Origin: CALLCD01 sp039196965
Lineage (GTDB): Bacteria > Pseudomonadota > Alphaproteobacteria > Caulobacterales > Hyphomonadaceae
Direction: 5' to 3'
NCBI GenBank assembly: GCA_039196965.1
Contig: JBCCUK010000004.1
Location: 62,001-126,000, forward strand
Length of the DNA: 64,000 bases
Of the stretch, positions 8,893-16,416 are shown piece by piece. Position numbers and translations under genes: made by a program. How positions within the stretch are numbered: the stretch's first letter is position 1; each line of letters starts with the position of its first letter. Under the pieces are notes generated by a model. The model worked only from the letters and a program-made list of their open reading frames with translations, searched no databases and was not told the DNA's origin.

Positions 8893-9418
8893 CCTGCTTC
8901 AAGCTTTGGAAATCTGGTACCGCCTCCCCGGTTCGAACATGAAACCTCAAAATCCAATAAGTATAGACACAAGGGCGAAACACTAAAAATATTGGACCAT
9001 AAAGGACAACAGGAAAGCCTACGATAGCAAACAGCCTTTATCGGCCGTGTCAGCTGTTGCAAATTGACAACGTCTCTTCTCTTCGACTCTCAACATACAA
9101 ACTAAATCTTTGATAAATATAGAGGTAATAGGCAGACTTTGTATCGGTGTACCCGCCCATCACCGGTTAGAGGCTATAAATAGGAAATGGCCTGTTCCGT
9201 GCATAGTTTCACCAATGCGCGACTGGGCTATCAGATTATCCGGGTTTTGTATCGGCGTGGGGTTGGCGATGACATGGTCAGTCGTCTCGGCGGGTTAACC
9301 TACTGATCCCCTACAATTCTTGCGTGGAATTACTTAACATCATGACCTGGAATCCGCCGTTCCCCTCGGCGCACTCCCCTACACCCTTGCAGTCTTTGGA
9401 AAATTCCTTTTCAGATAG
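8893..9418. other. Intergenic stretch without a recognised gene
   Basis: About 525 bases between ubiG and the nucleoside hydrolase. Short open frames exist (for example 9110-9298) but have no ribosome site or recognisable product. Two imperfect copies of TTGTATCGGTGT/TTGTATCGGCGT lie about 108 bases apart (near 9138 and 9246). The promoter of the nucleoside operon should lie here, but no clear -35/-10 pair was picked. Confidence 0.5.
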
Positions 9419-10348
9419 ATGATGAGTGCACGTAATATCATTATCGACTGTGATCCAGGGGTGGACGATGCGGTCGCCCTGTTTCTCGCTTTTTCGGCCC
9501 CCGAAATTCTCAATGTACGGGCGATAACAACCGTTGCCGGGAATGTCCCGCTGCATCTTACCCAGAAAAATGCCAGGCGCATTTGCGATCTTGCCGGACG
9601 GCGGGACATTCCCATTTTTGCTGGGTGCCCCACACCCTATTTGCGGGACGCAGTCTCAGCTGAGGACTTTCATGGCGCGGATGGGCTGGAAGGCATACCG
9701 GCCTTTGAACCCGATACGCCCTTGCAGGATCAGCATGCCGTCAGCTTTCTGATCGAAACATTCCGTACTGCGACAGATCCGATAACGCTTGTAATCACAG
9801 GGCCGATGACCAACGTCGCAATGGCGATACGTCAAGCTCCGGATATTCTCGATACGATCGATCAAGTTGTGTTGATGGGCGGAGCCGATACCGAGGGTGG
9901 GAATATTACACCCCATGCGGAGTATAATGTCTTCGCGGATCCGCACGCCGCCGAGATTGTCTTTAATTGCGGCGCGCGGATCACCGCGCTCAGTCTTGAT
10001 ATTACCCATAAGCTGAGAACGACCGATGCCCGCATAGCCGATATACGGAATATCAGGTCTCCGAATACTGAGCACATCGCCAATCTGCTACAGGCGACGA
10101 ATGATTTCGAGAAGAAGATGAAAAATTGGGGCGATGGCCCCTTGCACGATCCGTCCACCATCGCCTATCTGCTAGCCCCCAACCTATTCAGCGGTAAGTC
10201 CGTATCTATAGATGTTGAGACTGAAGAAGGCGACAGACAGGGAAAGACTGTTCTAACCGAAAGCGCCAAAGGCCCTCTAACATGGCTCACCGAAGCAGAT
10301 GATACAGCGATCTACCAGCTATTGAATGAGAGGTTCGCAAACATATGA
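9419..10348 (+). CDS. Inosine-uridine-type nucleoside hydrolase
   Basis: A 309-residue nucleoside hydrolase of the IunH family, cleaving ribonucleosides to base and ribose. The signature calcium-binding motif is near the start: D10-C-D12-P-G-V-D16-D17. Further family blocks are VLMGGADTEGGNITPHAEYNVFADP, with the Asn and Glu that hold the ribose, and a C-terminal LHDPSTIAYLL with the metal-ligand Asp. Two ATG codons in tandem begin the gene and the exact one is uncertain. It overlaps the ribokinase gene by four bases (ATGA). Substrate preference (purine or pyrimidine) cannot be told from these motifs alone. Confidence 0.92.
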   Translation: MMSARNIIIDCDPGVDDAVALFLAFSAPEILNVRAITTVAGNVPLHLTQKNARRICDLAGRRDIPIFAGCPTPYLRDAVSAEDFHGADGLEGIPAFEPDTPLQDQHAVSFLIETFRTATDPITLVITGPMTNVAMAIRQAPDILDTIDQVVLMGGADTEGGNITPHAEYNVFADPHAAEIVFNCGARITALSLDITHKLRTTDARIADIRNIRSPNTEHIANLLQATNDFEKKMKNWGDGPLHDPSTIAYLLAPNLFSGKSVSIDVETEEGDRQGKTVLTESAKGPLTWLTEADDTAIYQLLNERFANI

Positions 10349-11199
10349 GCGATCCCGTTACTCTGACAGTCGTCGGCTCCGTAAATCTCGACCTAGTCGC
10401 CCTGGGCGCGACGCTTCCATCGCCGGGCGAAACCGTTACAGGTGCATTATATAAGGAATATCCGGGCGGTAAGGGTGCGAATCAGGCTCTAGCTGCGCAA
10501 CGTCTGGGGGCAGACGTTTCCCTGATCGGCCGCACAGGAGCCGACACCAATGCAAGCGCTGCGCTGGAACTCTTACGCCGGGAGGGTGTCGATCTTGAGC
10601 ATTGTACTGAACTATCTGATGAAGCGACCGGCGTCGCACTGATCGCTGTCTCAGCAGATGGAGAGAACCAGATCATCGTTGCCCCAGGCGCCAATGAAAA
10701 GCTTGCACCGGGAGACATTCCGGCCCTGAAAACGGACGCTGTGCTGGCCGTGCTGGAAGTGCCGGTGGAAACCGTTCTTGCCGCAGCCGAAAGATGTGAC
10801 GGATTTTTCGCAGTCAATCTGGCACCGGCACTCGCCGTTCCAGACAAGCTTATTCAATTGGCTGATTTGATCATCGTCAATGAAGTTGAAGCGGAGGCCT
10901 ATGGTGACCAGCTGACGAACTGTGGCGGCCTCGTCGCAGTGACCTATGGTGCCAAAGGTGCAGCCCTATTCCGCAGTGGTGTAGAGATCGCCGAGGCAGC
11001 ACCGCCGCAGGTAAATGTTGTAGATACCACTGGTGCAGGTGACACATTCTCTGCCGCCCTCGTTTTTTCGCTTTGCCAGGGGCAGCCTCAGGAAAGTGCG
11101 CTTGAATTCGCCTGTCGCGCAGGGGCATTCGCCACCACAAAAGCCGGCGCGCAGCCGTCCTTTCCCACGGCAGAGGATATGAAGCGAGAAATGCACTGA
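10345..11199 (+). CDS. rbsK: Ribokinase (PfkB family)
   Basis: A 284-residue sugar kinase of the PfkB family. The N-terminal GSVNLDLVA and PGGKGANQALAAQRLGADV (substrate site, PfkB signature 1) match ribokinases closely, and the second signature DTTGAGDTF (residues 227-235) carries the catalytic base Asp233. Translation is coupled to the nucleoside hydrolase through ATGA. The pair makes a short salvage route in which the hydrolase frees ribose from nucleosides and the kinase converts it to ribose 5-phosphate. No nucleoside transporter is adjacent. At 284 residues it is a little shorter than E. coli RbsK (309). Confidence 0.88.
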   Translation: MSDPVTLTVVGSVNLDLVALGATLPSPGETVTGALYKEYPGGKGANQALAAQRLGADVSLIGRTGADTNASAALELLRREGVDLEHCTELSDEATGVALIAVSADGENQIIVAPGANEKLAPGDIPALKTDAVLAVLEVPVETVLAAAERCDGFFAVNLAPALAVPDKLIQLADLIIVNEVEAEAYGDQLTNCGGLVAVTYGAKGAALFRSGVEIAEAAPPQVNVVDTTGAGDTFSAALVFSLCQGQPQESALEFACRAGAFATTKAGAQPSFPTAEDMKREMH

Positions 11200-11200
11200 T

Positions 11201-11216
11201 AAGGCTAAATAGCCTT
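11201..11216 (+). terminator. Weak hairpin after ribokinase
   Basis: Perfect arms AAGGCT and AGCCTT around a four-base loop directly behind the rbsK stop. No T-run follows, so termination is doubtful. Confidence 0.3.
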
Positions 11217-11538
11217 AACGCCCCTCGTTTATTCTGAAACATGGAAAGCTACCGGACCGTGATGATTAATGATGGTTAATCAGACGGTGTTTGAGGTGCT
11301 TGTGCCATGGCTCAACGCACATCCGGACCCCAAGCCTTCAGCTCCGCTCTTTCGCTCTTGCAATACCGAACCGGCGATCACAGTGCCGCATGGCATCAGG
11401 ACGGCGAAGCAGCCGGGACGCGGGTTTCCCGACACGTTCTCGACCGGTCTTCAAAGTCCACTTTGGCTTTAAAGCTAAGCCAGTGATTGTTGCATAAACC
11501 AAATATGATAAATATTTTCGCGCCTTGAAAAAACTGAT
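11217..11538. other. Intergenic stretch, no convincing gene
   Basis: About 320 bases in which several plus frames are open between 11269 and 11497, including a 59-codon frame from 11307 to 11486. None has a ribosome site or a product I recognise. One inverted TTAACCAT octamer lies at 11272-11279. Confidence 0.4.
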
Positions 11539-12279
11539 CTACCCAGCGCTAATACGGATCTTAAGCTTGCCGCTATATCGGGTGTACACATCGAATAGAG
11601 CAAGAGCAAAGAGTGACATACCGACGATTTCAAATGTCTCTTCAAATCCAATAATTATGTCCAGCGTGGCTGCGTACATCTCATACTCCATTGAGCGAGA
11701 CGACCGATCAATAAACGAGGCGCTTAACATTTCTAGACCCATTACCCCAGCGATATAAACCACGCCCGCTAACGTATATCTAATTCTCTCTTTATTCGGT
11801 AACTGGATGTACCAAGAAGCTAGCACAGCAACCATAAGTAATAGTAATCCGGCGTACGGGATTACCCATGAATAGTAAAATATACCCCCGAACTCATAGT
11901 TTCTCTCAAGTTCTAAACCGACTAATTCATGAAGTGCAATCCATTCGTCAAGCGCAAGAAAGGCGAAGATGCACCCAAGCATAAGGTAACCTCGCTTTAG
12001 TCGAGCCTCCGTAGATGATGACCGACTGATGCGAATGAGTAAAATAGCGCAAAGAAAGATAAGAGCTCCCGAATAGAGCGCCGGTAAAGTCGCTTCTCCC
12101 TGCATATGAAAGCGATTGTTCAGGCCCCATGCAGACCAATACCCAAGCCCATGGCGCAGTATCAATACCGCAGAGTAGAGTAGTATTAGACTGAAATAGG
12201 AATAAGTAAGCACATCCTTCAACTGCCTCTTGGTCACTGTGAACGTTTCGTCGATCTGATTGGTGGTGTCGATAATCAT
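11539..12279 (-). CDS. Multi-span membrane protein of unknown function
   Basis: A 246-residue integral membrane protein that I do not recognise. About six or seven hydrophobic segments are visible, near residues 24-44, 60-84, 95-115, 130-156, 163-190 and 213-234. Charged residues stand out near the membrane: FLALDEWIALHELVG (Asp-Glu and His-Glu) and a later IGFEETFEIVG. Paired acidic and His residues of this kind could bind a metal, as in some membrane hydrolases, but that is speculation. GGGAGAG lies about 11 bases before the ATG. The gene and its surroundings are clearly more AT-rich than neighbours, and an IS66 relic lies 200 bases upstream, both hinting at acquisition by transfer. Confidence 0.7.
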   Translation of the reverse strand: MIIDTTNQIDETFTVTKRQLKDVLTYSYFSLILLYSAVLILRHGLGYWSAWGLNNRFHMQGEATLPALYSGALIFLCAILLIRISRSSSTEARLKRGYLMLGCIFAFLALDEWIALHELVGLELERNYEFGGIFYYSWVIPYAGLLLLMVAVLASWYIQLPNKERIRYTLAGVVYIAGVMGLEMLSASFIDRSSRSMEYEMYAATLDIIIGFEETFEIVGMSLFALALFDVYTRYSGKLKIRISAG

Positions 12280-12482
12280 AATATAAAAACTCTCCCTACA
12301 GCTCGGCTACCAATCGAAATTGGTTTGACAATTATTAGGCTCTGGACCCATCATCGGGGACCACGCTTGTAATGCTCAGATTAGGCAAATTCCGGACCAG
12401 GACACTTGCTATTTGGTTAATTATATTAAGTGTATTTTGTAACCGTCCAATGATCCTGCCCTGTTGCATTGCCCATAGCTAG
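12280..12482. other. AT-rich intergenic stretch
   Basis: Low-GC spacer between the membrane protein and the IS66 relic. A perfect 14-base palindrome (CATAGCTAGCTATG, 12474-12487) lies at its end and overlaps the relic's stop codon. Nothing else was recognised. Confidence 0.4.
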
Positions 12483-12748
12483 CTATGCTGTTATTTCAGC
12501 GTACCGCCAAGGCAGGAGTTCGTCGAGTCGCGTGATCTTATGGTTGGCGATGTGGGCGAGCATGCCTGTGAGCCACGCGTGTGGATGGATGCGTTGAGCG
12601 TGGCTGTTTCGATGAGGGCATAAGCAATGGCTGCTGCTTTGCCACCCCCTTCGGAACCTACAATTTGTTCAACAATCGTAAGTTTCTCATCGTCAGGCCA
12701 ATTTCGCCAAACCCGCTTGCCTGCCACCCTGCAACCTGTGGCACCCAC
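12483..12748 (-). mobile_element. IS66-family transposase relic
   Basis: Degraded remnant of an IS66-type element read on the minus strand. The 3' part translates in one frame to HPHAWLTGMLAHIANHKITR followed by LDELLPWRYAEITA and a stop at 12483-12485, the well-known C-terminus of the IS66 transposase TnpC. Just upstream the other frame gives GSEGGGKAAAIAYALIETATLN, the preceding TnpC block, so a one-base frameshift lies near 12585-12595. Before that, WRNWPDDEKLTIVEQ resembles the start of the small IS66 protein TnpA, so most of the element appears deleted. It cannot be functional. Terminal inverted repeats were not identified. Confidence 0.75.
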
Positions 12749-12814
12749 TAAGCCTTGATGGACACTACCCTACTCCAGCTAACCATGGCACGGCGACAAT
12801 ACCGGACGCCTACT

Positions 12815-13141
12815 TTATTCGGCCTCTTTCTGGATCTGCTCTCTCGCCACAGCGATCAGTTCTGCCATATGTTCCCGGATGCGGTTATCTGAGCGGTCGA
12901 CGCCCTTATCGTCAAAATCCTTCCGGACCTTGCGGAAGACATCCTCATCACCCGGCTCTTCAAGATCAGCCCGAACCACACTCTTGGCATATTCAGCCGC
13001 TTCATCGCCATCAAGACCGAGCAAATCCGCAGCCCACAGCCCCAAAAGCTTGTTGCGCCTCGCCATAACCTTGAATTGAAGCGCCTCGTCCATGGCAAAC
13101 TTGGCTTCTTCGCCGCGCTTGCGGTCATCGAATTGAGACAT
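12815..13141 (-). CDS. DUF1476 protein, F1-ATPase inhibitor zeta subunit type
   Basis: A 108-residue, wholly helical, charged protein starting MSQFDDRKRGEEAKFAMDE, the signature N-terminus of DUF1476. In Paracoccus and relatives this family is the zeta subunit, whose N-terminal inhibitory segment blocks ATP hydrolysis by F1FO-ATPase. The length and the conserved KLLGLWAADLLGL core agree with the family. In alphaproteobacteria it commonly sits divergent from purC, exactly as here, which supports both calls. No partner gene is on its strand. Function in this organism is inferred from the family. Confidence 0.9.
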   Translation of the reverse strand: MSQFDDRKRGEEAKFAMDEALQFKVMARRNKLLGLWAADLLGLDGDEAAEYAKSVVRADLEEPGDEDVFRKVRKDFDDKGVDRSDNRIREHMAELIAVAREQIQKEAE

Positions 13142-13320
13142 GTTTTAGCTCCTAATCCCTCGGTATGGCGGATATAGTCATCCTACCTGACCGGAATCAA
13201 TATGCGACAAACTGGAATCACTATTTGTGGTCGCCATTCGGCAGCTGTAGTGTCCGATGCTCAGTCCGGGGCGATCACGGGGCAACCGGATTTGTACCCA
13301 TTTTCCATGGAGGCAGACCC

Positions 13321-14091
13321 ATGTCGCGCCGAAGAATGATTTATGAAGGCAAGGCCAAGATTCTCTATGAAGGCCCGGAGCCGGGAACGCTGGTTCAGTA
13401 TTTCAAGGACGACGCCACTGCGTTCAATGCGCAAAAGCGCGCTGTCCTCGATGGTAAGGGTGTCCTGAACAACCGGATTTCGGAATTCATGATGACGCGG
13501 CTCGCCGCCGTCGGCATTCCTAACCACTTCATCAAGCGCCTCAATATGCGCGAGCAACTTGTAAAGAAGGTTGAGATCATTCCCCTGGAGGTGATTGTCC
13601 GCAATGTTGCCGCCGGCACCATGGCCAAGCGCCTGGGGCTCGAGGAGGGAGAGGCCCTTCCCCGTGCCGTTGTCGAGTTCTGCCTGAAAAATGATGAGTT
13701 GGGCGATCCGCTAGTCGCTGAAGAGCACATCTCGGCTTTCGGCTGGGCATCGCCTCCCGAAATGGACGATATGATCTCTTTCGCCCTGCGTATAAACGAT
13801 TTTATGAGCGGACTCTTTGCCGGGGTCGGCATCAAGCTTGTGGATTTCAAACTTGAATTTGGCCGCCACTATGAGGGCGATCTCGTTCGTACAATCCTTG
13901 CCGACGAGATCAGTCCCGACAGCTGCCGGCTATGGGATCTCGACAGCAATGAGAAACTCGACAAGGACCGCTTCCGCAGGGACCTTGGCGGCGTTACAGA
14001 AGCCTATGCGGAGGTTGCGAGACGCCTTGGAATCATTCGCGATTCCGGCGAGGGTGCGGATATTGTGAGCCTCAAGGGAGCGAGCAAATGA
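13321..14091 (+). CDS. purC: Phosphoribosylaminoimidazole-succinocarboxamide synthase
   Basis: SAICAR synthase, joining CAIR and aspartate with ATP in purine synthesis. It is 256 residues from the ATG at 13321, the usual alphaproteobacterial length. This start is preferred to an upstream one at 13165 because GGAGG lies 7 bases ahead and the extra 52 residues match nothing. Key blocks: MIYEGKAKILYEG at the N-terminus (ATP loop), VIVRNVAAGTMAKR, the EEHISAFGWA segment and LVDFKLEFGRHYEG with DEISPDSCRLWD, all typical of PurC. It overlaps purS by four bases and starts a split purine operon. Confidence 0.96.
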   Translation: MSRRRMIYEGKAKILYEGPEPGTLVQYFKDDATAFNAQKRAVLDGKGVLNNRISEFMMTRLAAVGIPNHFIKRLNMREQLVKKVEIIPLEVIVRNVAAGTMAKRLGLEEGEALPRAVVEFCLKNDELGDPLVAEEHISAFGWASPPEMDDMISFALRINDFMSGLFAGVGIKLVDFKLEFGRHYEGDLVRTILADEISPDSCRLWDLDSNEKLDKDRFRRDLGGVTEAYAEVARRLGIIRDSGEGADIVSLKGASK

Positions 14092-14330
14092 AGGCGATCG
14101 TTCATGTCGATCTGAAGCAAGGCGTTCTCGACCCCCAAGGCAAGGCTGTTGCCGATGCGCTCGGACGAATGGGCTATTCGGAGGTGCTCGGCGCGAGCAT
14201 TGGCAAGGTCATTGAAATCGATTTGGAAGACGGACTTTCGGCGGACGCTGCCGAGGCGCGCGTCACCGAAATGTGCGAGAACCTCCTCGCAAACACCGTG
14301 ATTGAATCTTACCGGATCGAGTTTGCTTAG
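14088..14330 (+). CDS. purS: FGAM synthase subunit PurS
   Basis: An 80-residue PurS protein, the small subunit that bridges PurQ and PurL in the three-part FGAM synthase. It shows KAIVHVDLKQGVLDPQGKAV at the start and the expected ALGRMGYSEV and ENLLANTVIESYRIE blocks. The start codon overlaps the purC stop (ATGA). Normally purQ follows directly; here about 3.1 kb of unrelated genes separate them. Confidence 0.95.
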   Translation: MKAIVHVDLKQGVLDPQGKAVADALGRMGYSEVLGASIGKVIEIDLEDGLSADAAEARVTEMCENLLANTVIESYRIEFA

Positions 14331-14370
14331 AGGCCGATCCCTGCATCCGCACAAGCATGTCCAGCAAATC

Positions 14371-14400
14371 AAAGAACCCCGCTTGCGGGACAAACGGGGC
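14371..14400 (-). terminator. Terminator-like hairpin behind the lipoprotein genes
   Basis: Read on the minus strand, CCCCG and CGGGG arms enclose a GC-rich loop and are followed by TTCTTTG. It lies 25 bases past the stop of the 14424-14582 gene and faces the purS end, so it may serve both directions. Confidence 0.5.
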
Positions 14401-14423
14401 TCATTGGAAGCGCTGCAGTGGAC

Positions 14424-14582
14424 CTAGCGGTCGCCTGTCAATTCCTCTTCAACGGTCTCAGACCCACTCTGAAGCCCTTTACCGGCAGCTTCAATGTCTT
14501 CGCCAATGCCGTAAATCGTATTGCAGGCCGAAACAGCCGTAAGCGCGGCAACCGCCGCAAAGCATTTGATAGTATTCTTCAT
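14424..14582 (-). CDS. Entericidin A/B-family small lipoprotein
   Basis: A 52-residue lipoprotein precursor. The signal sequence MKNTIKCFAAVAALTAVSAC ends in a lipobox with Cys20, giving a mature peptide of only 33 residues. NTIYGIGEDIEAAGKGLQ is the entericidin (EcnA/EcnB) signature. Entericidins are small membrane lipoproteins described in enterobacteria as an antidote/toxin pair controlled by growth phase, but most alphaproteobacterial homologues are uncharacterised and abundant envelope proteins. A paralogue lies 18 bases upstream on the same strand, so the two form a tandem pair. The tail is acidic (ETVEEELTGDR). Confidence 0.85.
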   Translation of the reverse strand: MKNTIKCFAAVAALTAVSACNTIYGIGEDIEAAGKGLQSGSETVEEELTGDR

Positions 14583-14600
14583 TGATGCCCTCTTTTCTGG

Positions 14601-14747
14601 CTATTCATCATCCCGATCGCGGGTGATCTCATCTTCGACGCCTTTGCCAACGGCCGTAATGTCCTCGCCAATGCCTTGAACGGTATTGCAAGCTGCAACA
14701 GAGGCCAGAACGCCCGCCGCGATGAAAAGTTTCAATCCAGTTTTCAT
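14601..14747 (-). CDS. Entericidin A/B-family small lipoprotein, paralogue
   Basis: A 48-residue lipoprotein precursor with signal sequence and lipobox ending at Cys20 (LASVAAC). Its mature part NTVQGIGEDITAVGKGVE is closely similar to the neighbour at 14424-14582, so the pair arose by duplication. The C-terminal end is short and charged (DEITRDRDDE). Both are on the minus strand with 18 bases between them. Which, if either, plays an antidote or toxin role cannot be told. Confidence 0.85.
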   Translation of the reverse strand: MKTGLKLFIAAGVLASVAACNTVQGIGEDITAVGKGVEDEITRDRDDE

Positions 14748-14936
14748 TAGCCTTATCCCTGTAACTAGATGGTGGCGCTATCTTCCAAAATACTCGTCTT
14801 GGCAACCTTTCGGGTCCGCCACACTAACAGATTTGATCACAATGATGGAAGCTTTTGCCCTGACCATTCCATCTATTTCGCTGGTTAGTTGGCCGACGAT
14901 CATGGCAAGATTCCGGCAAAATCGTAAGCTCACCAA

Positions 14937-14979
14937 ACAAAAAAGCTCCGGCACATTCTATTGTGAATAGTGCCGGAGC
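14937..14979 (-). terminator. Strong Rho-independent terminator
   Basis: Perfect 10-base-pair stem GCTCCGGCAC/GTGCCGGAGC (14945-14954 and 14970-14979) with a 15-base loop. On the minus strand it is followed by TTTTTTGTTT. No protein gene lies upstream of it on that strand, so it appears to end a non-coding transcript. Confidence 0.8.
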
Positions 14980-15110
14980 GACTGGTGTCCCCAAGTGTTT
15001 AGAGCTGACAGCGTGGACCCCACCCCAGCTCTGAAATTCATTATTCGTTCAAACCGCCTTCGTGTCTTGACCTCAGCGGTCAGGTTCTGTGACAAAAAAG
15101 GACAGAAAAC
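14937..15110 (-). ncRNA. Candidate small regulatory RNA
   Basis: A run of stem-loops ends in a textbook terminator although no reading frame is present. In minus-strand order: TTCTGT/ACAGAA around an 11-base loop (15107-15085), CTTGACC/GGTCAGG-type stem around TCAGC (near 15084-15066), AGAGCTG/CAGCTCT with an inner GTGG/CCAC helix (15032-15001), then the 10-bp terminator. A possible promoter lies just upstream on that strand: TATAGC at 15122-15117 with TTCGAA 17 bases before it. The predicted product is about 170 nucleotides. It is not tmRNA, SRP RNA or, by end pairing, 6S RNA. Promoter and ends are inferred. Confidence 0.55.
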
Positions 15111-15359
15111 CGTCATGCTATAACAGCCTATCGGCAAAGTTCGAAAATTTGTCTAAACACCGTGGCTCAACCGAAAAGTATGCAAAAATAGGAAACTAAC
15201 CGATCAGCATACAAGATATCAAATTTCTACCCTGAGAAGAGAACATCAGCCCTCGAATAGCAGCCGCATCTGAAACTTGACAAACTCGGCCATGATTTTT
15301 GATAGTCCCGCGGATGAATTGCAGTATCCAGACACCCTTTATTGGCGTAACGGAAAATA

Positions 15360-16394
15360 TTGCGGATAGATGCCGTGGCTGAATCGGTCTCCAAACCCAG
15401 CGTCTCTTCCGCCTATCTCAAGAGCGCATACTTGGCCTGTCTTGCCCATGGCTGTCCGCCAGAACCTCTCGATACCCTCATCGGGGGAACTCCGAGTATG
15501 TTGGATAATCCGACGGCGCGCTTTCCGAACAATGTCATTATCGATGTGCTCCTAGCGGCGGAACACCAAACCGGGATCACCGGGATGGGAATCCATTTCG
15601 GTCAGAATATCCGGCCCTCCACTCTAATGGATATCGGATATGCCCTGATATCCTGTGACAATCTCGCCGATATGATCGCTTTCAACGAAAAGTATCAGAG
15701 GATCACCCAGCAGATCGCTACCGGTCACCTTGAGCTTGGGAGCCAGACGTCACAGCTGATCTGGACTCCGCTCTACGATGATGATCCGGAGTATCAACGG
15801 CCCGTCACCGAAGGCACGATGGCTGGATACGCTTTCTTTGGCCGATGGGTGACATGGGATCCCGACTTGCAAATCGAAGAAATCCATATGCGCCACAAGC
15901 GCCCTGAAGATATCTCAGTCTATGAGCAAGCGTTTCCCTACAAACTCGTTTTCGAGGCCGATCAGAATATGGTCGTCGCACCGACAGAGCTCTTCAGGCG
16001 TCCCCTCCCCCAGGCGAATCCGGAACTCGTAAAGATTCTTGCCGCCCGGCTCGATAGAGCATTGGAAGCGCTGGATAAGCCGCAAACCGTCGAAAACCAG
16101 ACATTTGTCTGCATCCAGTCAAGCCTGCGAGATGGCACGCCGACCATTATCCGTGTTGCCGAAACACTGGGCACCACGGAACGCACCTTGCGCAGGCGCC
16201 TGAGTGAGGAAAACACGACCTTCCGCGAAGTTCTGGAACGGGCACGCAAAGATGCCTGCGACCTATATCTCGGAGAAGGCAAACGGTCTGTGGCAGACCT
16301 TGCCCTATTGCTTGGCTATAGTGAGCACAGCGCCTTTACCCGCGCCTTCAAGAATTGGTACGGCGTGCCGCCGACCAAATATGTGCAGACCTGA
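15360..16394 (+). CDS. AraC-family transcriptional regulator
   Basis: A 344-residue AraC/XylS-type regulator. The N-terminal two thirds match the arabinose-binding-like ligand domain seen in OruR/ArgR-type members (segments MGIHFGQNIRPSTLMDIGYALISC and TEGTMAGYAFFGRW). The C-terminal double helix-turn-helix spans about residues 262-340, with TERTLRRRLSEENTTFREVL and ALLLGYSEHSAFTRAFKNWYG. No ATG is available at the start: TTG at 15360 or GTG at 15375 must be used. The ligand and targets are unknown. It is convergent with the next gene, with about 12 bases between their stops. Confidence 0.85.
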   Translation: MRIDAVAESVSKPSVSSAYLKSAYLACLAHGCPPEPLDTLIGGTPSMLDNPTARFPNNVIIDVLLAAEHQTGITGMGIHFGQNIRPSTLMDIGYALISCDNLADMIAFNEKYQRITQQIATGHLELGSQTSQLIWTPLYDDDPEYQRPVTEGTMAGYAFFGRWVTWDPDLQIEEIHMRHKRPEDISVYEQAFPYKLVFEADQNMVVAPTELFRRPLPQANPELVKILAARLDRALEALDKPQTVENQTFVCIQSSLRDGTPTIIRVAETLGTTERTLRRRLSEENTTFREVLERARKDACDLYLGEGKRSVADLALLLGYSEHSAFTRAFKNWYGVPPTKYVQT

Positions 16395-16416
16395 TCGCCT
16401 GATTAATCAAGCGATC
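16393..16416. terminator. Bidirectional hairpin between convergent genes
   Basis: Arms GATCGC (16393-16398) and GCGATC (16411-16416) enclose the palindrome TGATTAATCA. The hairpin includes both stop codons of the convergent regulator genes. There is no long T-run, so efficiency is uncertain. Confidence 0.45.

Noticed and set aside
8930..8938. GGTTCGAAC, like a tRNA T-loop
   Set aside because: The flanking bases do not form a T-stem and no acceptor, D-arm or anticodon arm can be built around it.
11269..11497. Overlapping short frames after ribokinase
   Set aside because: Several frames are open at once, none with a ribosome site or known product, so openness is likely compositional.
12491..12748. 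85-residue open frame as a gene
   Set aside because: It is the scrambled IS66 relic.
13165..13320. 52-codon extension of purC
   Set aside because: Unlike any PurC start; GGAGG precedes the ATG at 13321.
14686..14970. 94-codon plus-strand frame
   Set aside because: It overlaps the lipoprotein gene and runs into the terminator hairpin; no ribosome site.
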